NCBI RefSeq assembly: GCF_001753245.1
Contig: NZ_CP017415.1
Coordinates: 1,206,501-1,270,500 of the forward strand
DNA from: Acidihalobacter yilgarnensis
GTDB lineage: Bacteria > Pseudomonadota > Gammaproteobacteria > DSM-5130 > Acidihalobacteraceae
Length of the DNA: 64,000 nucleotides
Direction: 5' to 3'
Shown piece by piece: positions 60,209 to 64,000 of the stretch. Both the position numbers and the translations under genes were made by a program. Below the pieces are notes generated by a model, which did not search any database, was not told the DNA's origin, and saw only the letters and a program-made list of their open reading frames with translations. The first letter of the stretch is position 1; every line of letters begins with the position of its first letter.

Positions 60209-60786
60209 TGGAGCAAGGGGGTACTCCCGATGCGGAATTGGTGCGTCGTGTGCAGAATGGGGATATGCGGGCCTTTGACCTGCTGGTGCATAAATATCAG
60301 CACAAGATCCTGAATCTGATCGCGCGTTATGTCCATGAGCCTGCGGCCGCACAGGATGTTGCCCAAGAGGCCTTTATCAAGGCTTATCGTGGATTGGGAA
60401 ACTTTCGAGGCGAAAGCGCGTTCTATACGTGGTTATATCGGATCGCCATCAATACGGCGAAGAACCATCTGGTGGCGGAATCCAGGCGCTCGCCGGAGTT
60501 CGAGATCAATGCAGAGGATGCCGAACGCCTCGATGGTGAATCCGGGTTAAAAGAATATGCAACTCCTGAGGGGGAATTGTTGTCTGAGGAGATACGGCAG
60601 CGAGTATTTGACGCGATTGAAGCCCTGCCGGAGGATCTCAAGACCGCCATTACCCTGCGCGAGCTTGAGGGCATGAGCTACGAGGAGATTGCCCAGGTCA
60701 TGGGTTGTCCGATCGGGACTGTGCGGTCGCGGATATTCCGCGCACGCGAGTCCATCGACCGCAGTCTGCGGCCGCTGTTGGACTGA
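60208..60786 (+). CDS. rpoE: RNA polymerase sigma-E factor RpoE
   Basis: ECF sigma factor of the envelope stress response, 192 residues. Region 2 is [20 protein letters not shown] through [20 protein letters not shown], and region 4 is [20 protein letters not shown] with [12 protein letters not shown]. It is followed by rseA and rseB, its anti-sigma system. I found no convincing autoregulatory sigma-E promoter upstream. Confidence 0.96.
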   Translation: MEQGGTPDAELVRRVQNGDMRAFDLLVHKYQHKILNLIARYVHEPAAAQDVAQEAFIKAYRGLGNFRGESAFYTWLYRIAINTAKNHLVAESRRSPEFEINAEDAERLDGESGLKEYATPEGELLSEEIRQRVFDAIEALPEDLKTAITLRELEGMSYEEIAQVMGCPIGTVRSRIFRARESIDRSLRPLLD

Positions 60787-60848
60787 TAGCATGATTCGGG
60801 TGAATTTTGAGGTGTGACTTGATAGTCGGCTCTGTTGCCGCCGGCAGG

Positions 60849-61424
60849 ATGAAAAGCATGACGACGATGACGCAAAAAGATGAGAAAATTTCGGCTCTCA
60901 TGGACGGGGAAAGCAGCCGTTTCGAGACGCGCAGGTCGGTCGATCTGCTGCTGTCGGACGCTGACCTGCGCGAGCGCTGGGGTCGTTATCACCTCATCGG
61001 CGATGTGCTGCGCCGCGACGTGAAGCAGGTCGCGCCCGCGGAATTCAGTGCCGGAGTCATGGCGCGAATTGCCGCCGAACAAGGCGAGGAGAGCATTCCT
61101 CCGCAGCGTGCTCAATTGCGATGGGCCAAGCCTCTGCTGGGTTTTGCGATGGCTGCCTCGGTGGCGGGTGCCATGGTGGTCGGTCTGCAGTCGATGCTGG
61201 GTCCGGGGCAAATTGGTGAAAGCCTTATCCAGCAGGTATTGCCCGGTAACGGGTTGGGTCAGATGGCAGAGGTCGAACAGGTTTCCGATCCCGGCCACCA
61301 CGTACCGACTCAGCTTGAGAGTTATATGCGCATGAACAGCTACCTGCTGAGCCATGCAGAGCAGACCGGCGGACAAGGCGTGATGCCTTATGTACGCATG
61401 GTTAGTTACACCCCCGGCCACTAG
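60849..61424 (+). CDS. rseA: Anti-sigma-E factor RseA (MucA)
   Basis: Single-pass inner-membrane protein that holds sigma-E until cut by DegS and RseP. The N-terminal anti-sigma domain has EKISALMDGESSRFETRRSV and WGRYHLIGDVLR, a transmembrane helix (LLGFAMAASVAGAMVVGL) follows, then a periplasmic domain that binds RseB. Start uncertain: ATG 60849, 60858 (AGG nine bases upstream) and 60867 are all possible. Confidence 0.92.
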   Translation: MKSMTTMTQKDEKISALMDGESSRFETRRSVDLLLSDADLRERWGRYHLIGDVLRRDVKQVAPAEFSAGVMARIAAEQGEESIPPQRAQLRWAKPLLGFAMAASVAGAMVVGLQSMLGPGQIGESLIQQVLPGNGLGQMAEVEQVSDPGHHVPTQLESYMRMNSYLLSHAEQTGGQGVMPYVRMVSYTPGH

Positions 61425-61435
61425 GCGAACTCAGC

Positions 61436-62419
61436 GTGCGTGTTGCTTCAATTGCCGGCTTGCTCGGCGGAGTTCTCCTGTTGCCGGCCGCTCAGGCTTG
61501 GGCTACGCCGGATCCGGCGCAGGCCTTGTTCTCGCAGATGCAGCATGCCGCGCGCACGCTCGATTATCGCGGAATTTTTGTGTATCAGGACGGCGCTTCG
61601 TTGAGCACGCTCAAGGTTGAGCACGCTTGGCATGGTGGCAAGGAATTCGAGCGCTTGGTATCGCAGGACGGCGCGCGTCGCGAGGTATTGGTGGACGGCG
61701 ATCTGGTGACTTATGTGCGCCCTTCCACCAAGTCGGTCGTGATCATGCACCGTGACAGCCGCACAGGTTTGCCGGGGCGCTTTGCCTCCGAGGTCCGTGC
61801 GACTCCTTATTATCACTTGGTTCTGGGCGAAACCAAACGCATCGCCGGGCAGACTTGCCGCATGCTGGTGCTCAAGCCGATCGATCAATATCGCTATCAG
61901 CACCGGATGTGTGTCGCTGTCGACAATCACCTGCCGCTCGAATCCGAGGTAATCGACCATCAGGGGAATCCCGTCGAACGCCTGCTGTTTACCGATATCA
62001 AGCTCGCCACGGATTTGAATCCGTCAGCGTTCAAGCCCCCGGTGCTCGGCCCGAAATACACCTTGCGTTGGGTCAAGACCAGCGGTGCCGGATCGCGTGT
62101 CGACGACGATTCACATTGGAGCTTCAAGCCTACCGTCTTGCCCCCAGGCTTCGCCCTGCGCGCTGCGCAGACCCGCCGATTCATTGCGGGCGGCGATCCG
62201 GTCCGGCATTTCGTATTGAGTGACGGTGTCGCCACGGTTTCCGTGTTTATCGCCACCCATCAACATCCTGTGCAGACGTCTCCGAACATGGAGCGCAGCG
62301 GTGCGCTGAACGTTCTGACAACGGACGCGCATGGCGCCTTGATCACAATCATGGGCGAGGTTCCGCGCGTAACGGTGCAACACATCGCGAACGCGCTGAC
62401 CTATTCGAAGGTGCGCTGA
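61436..62419 (+). CDS. rseB: Sigma-E regulatory protein RseB (MucB)
   Basis: Periplasmic protein that shields RseA from DegS and senses LPS or lipids. The 327-residue product has a signal peptide (RVASIAGLLGGVLLLPAAQA, cleaved about WA|TP), then the LolA-like domain beginning ALFSQMQHAARTLDYRGIFV and a C-terminal domain. GTG start 61436. No mucC or mucD follows; a glutaredoxin-like gene does. Confidence 0.94.
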   Translation: MRVASIAGLLGGVLLLPAAQAWATPDPAQALFSQMQHAARTLDYRGIFVYQDGASLSTLKVEHAWHGGKEFERLVSQDGARREVLVDGDLVTYVRPSTKSVVIMHRDSRTGLPGRFASEVRATPYYHLVLGETKRIAGQTCRMLVLKPIDQYRYQHRMCVAVDNHLPLESEVIDHQGNPVERLLFTDIKLATDLNPSAFKPPVLGPKYTLRWVKTSGAGSRVDDDSHWSFKPTVLPPGFALRAAQTRRFIAGGDPVRHFVLSDGVATVSVFIATHQHPVQTSPNMERSGALNVLTTDAHGALITIMGEVPRVTVQHIANALTYSKVR

Positions 62420-62572
62420 TTACCCGATGGCGGCACTCAGTGCCCGGCGCCGATGGCGTTTTCCCGCCCCTATCTGCATAATTCGCTCCACTTCCCGGGG
62501 CGCACACGCGCTGTGTGCATCTGGCGTCCCGGGCGCGCGATGCGGTGTTGCCCGCGACGAGGGGGGATGGAA

Positions 62573-62812
62573 ATGACGACGCTCACGCTGTATCACCGCG
62601 AAGGCTGCCACTTGTGCGACAACATGGCGGATGCACTCACGCCTTTGGCGGCAGAGCTGCGGTTCACGCTTGCGTATGTCGATATAGACGCGGATCCGGA
62701 ATTGCGGCAGCGTTTCAACGAAAAAATACCGGTGCTGATGGTCGGGGAAGACGTGGTGTGTTGCCACTTTCTGGACGAGAAGGCACTGAGGCAGGCACTA
62801 ACGGATGGCTAA
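62573..62812 (+). CDS. Glutaredoxin family protein (DUF836 type)
   Basis: A 79-residue thioredoxin-fold protein with the redox motif CHLC in [16 protein letters not shown], the cis-proline in [13 protein letters not shown] and a second cysteine pair CC nearby. Target unknown. ATG 62573 is eight bases after GAGGGGGG; ATG 62567 is adjacent to it. It overlaps lepA by eight bases, and a gene of this type beside lepA is seen in other gammaproteobacteria. Confidence 0.85.
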   Translation: MTTLTLYHREGCHLCDNMADALTPLAAELRFTLAYVDIDADPELRQRFNEKIPVLMVGEDVVCCHFLDEKALRQALTDG

Positions 62813-64000
62813 GCCACTCAAGAACATACGAAATTTTTCCATCATCGCGCATATCGATCACGGTAAATCCACACTGGCAGACCGGCTCATTCAGCTGTGC
62901 GGAGGGCTTAGCGCACGTGAGATGAGTGCTCAGGTGCTCGATTCGATGGACCTCGAGCGCGAGCGCGGCATCACCATCAAGGCGCAGAGCGTATCGCTGG
63001 ATTACAAGGCGGCCGATGGTGAGATCTACCAGCTCAATATCATCGATACTCCCGGCCATGTCGACTTCTCGTACGAGGTTTCACGCTCGTTGGCGGCCTG
63101 CGAAGGCGCATTGCTCGTGGTTGACGCCTCCCAGGGTGTCGAGGCGCAGAGCGTGGCCAATTGCTATACCGCGCTCGACCAAGGCCTGGAAGTTCTGCCA
63201 GTGCTTAACAAGATCGATCTGCCAGCAGCAGATCCTGATCGGGTGATCACCGAAATCGAGGAAGTCATCGGCATCGAGGCAAGCGACGCCTTACGCATCA
63301 GTGCCAAGACCGGAGAGGGCGTGCCCGCCCTGTTGGAAGAGCTGGTCGCGCGCATTCCGCCGCCACAGGGCGACCGCGATGCTCCGCTGCAGGCCTTGAT
63401 CATCGATTCCTGGTTCGACAATTACGTCGGCGTGGTGGCACTGGTGCGAGTCATGTCTGGCCGTATGACGCCGCGCCAGCGCGTTGTCGCCATGTCTACC
63501 GGGCGCCAACATCAAGTCGACAAGGTTGGGATATTCCGCCCCAAACCGACCGTGACTGAGAGCCTGGAGGCGGGCGAGGTAGGCTATCTCATCGCCAGCA
63601 TCAAGGAAATCGACGGCGCCAAGGTCGGCGACACCTTAACAGGCGTCGACAATCGGGCGGCGCAACCCTTGCCAGGTTTCAAAGAGGTACAGCCACGCGT
63701 GTTCGCCGGCATCTTCCCGGTCGAGGCGGACGATTACGAAAACTTGCGCGAGGCGCTGGACAAGCTGCGGCTGAACGACGCCTCGCTGGCCTACGAACCG
63801 GAGACTTCGCAGGCATTAGGCTTCGGATTCCGTTGCGGTTTCCTCGGCATGTTGCACATGGAAATCGTGCAGGAACGCCTGGAGCGCGAGTACGACCTTG
63901 ATCTCATCACCACGGCGCCCACGGTGGTCTACGAGGTGGAGACGAGCAAAGGTGAAATCCAGCGGATCCATAACCCGAGCGACCTTCCGTCGGTAAGCGA
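62805..64000 (+). CDS. lepA: Elongation factor 4 LepA (C-terminus outside window)
   Basis: Ribosome-bound translational GTPase. The first 398 residues are visible with no stop: [20 protein letters not shown] (G1), [12 protein letters not shown] (G2), [14 protein letters not shown] (G3), [12 protein letters not shown] (G4) and ISAKTGEGV (G5), then the beta-barrel and LepA-type domain with [20 protein letters not shown]. It usually precedes lepB, which would be beyond the window. Confidence 0.97.
   Translation, partial: MAKPLKNIRNFSIIAHIDHGKSTLADRLIQLCGGLSAREMSAQVLDSMDLERERGITIKAQSVSLDYKAADGEIYQLNIIDTPGHVDFSYEVSRSLAACEGALLVVDASQGVEAQSVANCYTALDQGLEVLPVLNKIDLPAADPDRVITEIEEVIGIEASDALRISAKTGEGVPALLEELVARIPPPQGDRDAPLQALIIDSWFDNYVGVVALVRVMSGRMTPRQRVVAMSTGRQHQVDKVGIFRPKPTVTESLEAGEVGYLIASIKEIDGAKVGDTLTGVDNRAAQPLPGFKEVQPRVFAGIFPVEADDYENLREALDKLRLNDASLAYEPETSQALGFGFRCGFLGMLHMEIVQERLEREYDLDLITTAPTVVYEVETSKGEIQRIHNPSDLPSVS

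Overview
The window is a stretch of ordinary chromosome from a free-living gammaproteobacterium. The gene order (nadK-recN / hrcA-grpE-dnaK-dnaJ-dapB-carAB-greA-yhbY-rlmE-ftsH-folP-glmM-tpiA-secG, tRNA-Leu, nuoA-N, tRNA-fMet, rimP-nusA-infB-rbfA-truB, and later nadB / rpoE-rseA-rseB-lepA) fits a purple-sulfur-bacterium-like lineage (Chromatiales or Ectothiorhodospiraceae and their acidophilic or chemolithotrophic relatives). That placement is inferred from synteny only. I see no mobile element, CRISPR array, rRNA operon or prophage.

Layout. 1-5.6 kb: DNA repair (recN), NAD kinase and the heat-shock cluster; grpE and dnaK each carry a good sigma-32 promoter. 5.7-19.2 kb: dnaJ, lysine (dapB) and carbamoyl-phosphate (carAB) synthesis, greA, ribosome maturation (yhbY, rlmE), FtsH, folate, peptidoglycan precursor, glycolysis and secretion genes. 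19.2-34.7 kb: tRNA-Leu, the 14-gene respiratory complex I operon with a DUF2818 gene at its end, then initiator tRNA and a strong terminator. 34.8-41 kb: the translation operon and tRNA-Ser. 41-49 kb: an accessory stretch with pyrC, a stand-alone ATP-synthase epsilon subunit coupled to a cytidylate-kinase-like gene, a DUF389 membrane protein, small-molecule enzymes and a DNA-repair-like gene. 49-53 kb: SRP RNA, dnaX-ybaB-recR, a HIT protein and rsgA. 53.6-58.4 kb: pterin dehydratase, a Ste24-type protease, an XRE/cupin regulator with azlCD, oligoribonuclease and a sulfurtransferase. 58.4-64 kb: nadB, divergent from the envelope-stress sigma factor with its anti-sigma partners, a glutaredoxin-like gene and the start of lepA.

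Two small leader ORFs stand out. A 23-codon arginine-rich ORF runs through an intrinsic terminator and ends on the GTG start of carA. A 12-codon ORF with a strong Shine-Dalgarno ends on the ATG of rpoE, whose own ribosome-binding site lies in a hairpin. Both look like translation-coupled control devices. The azlCD operon has a palindrome between the -35 and -10 of its promoter, as expected for autorepression.

Five genes (hrcA, nuoG, nuoN, a VOC/glyoxalase gene and the HIT gene) are each broken or altered by exactly one missing base in a run of C or G. The shared direction and context argue for homopolymer undercalling in the sequence rather than five true pseudogenes, and this should be settled before any biological reading.
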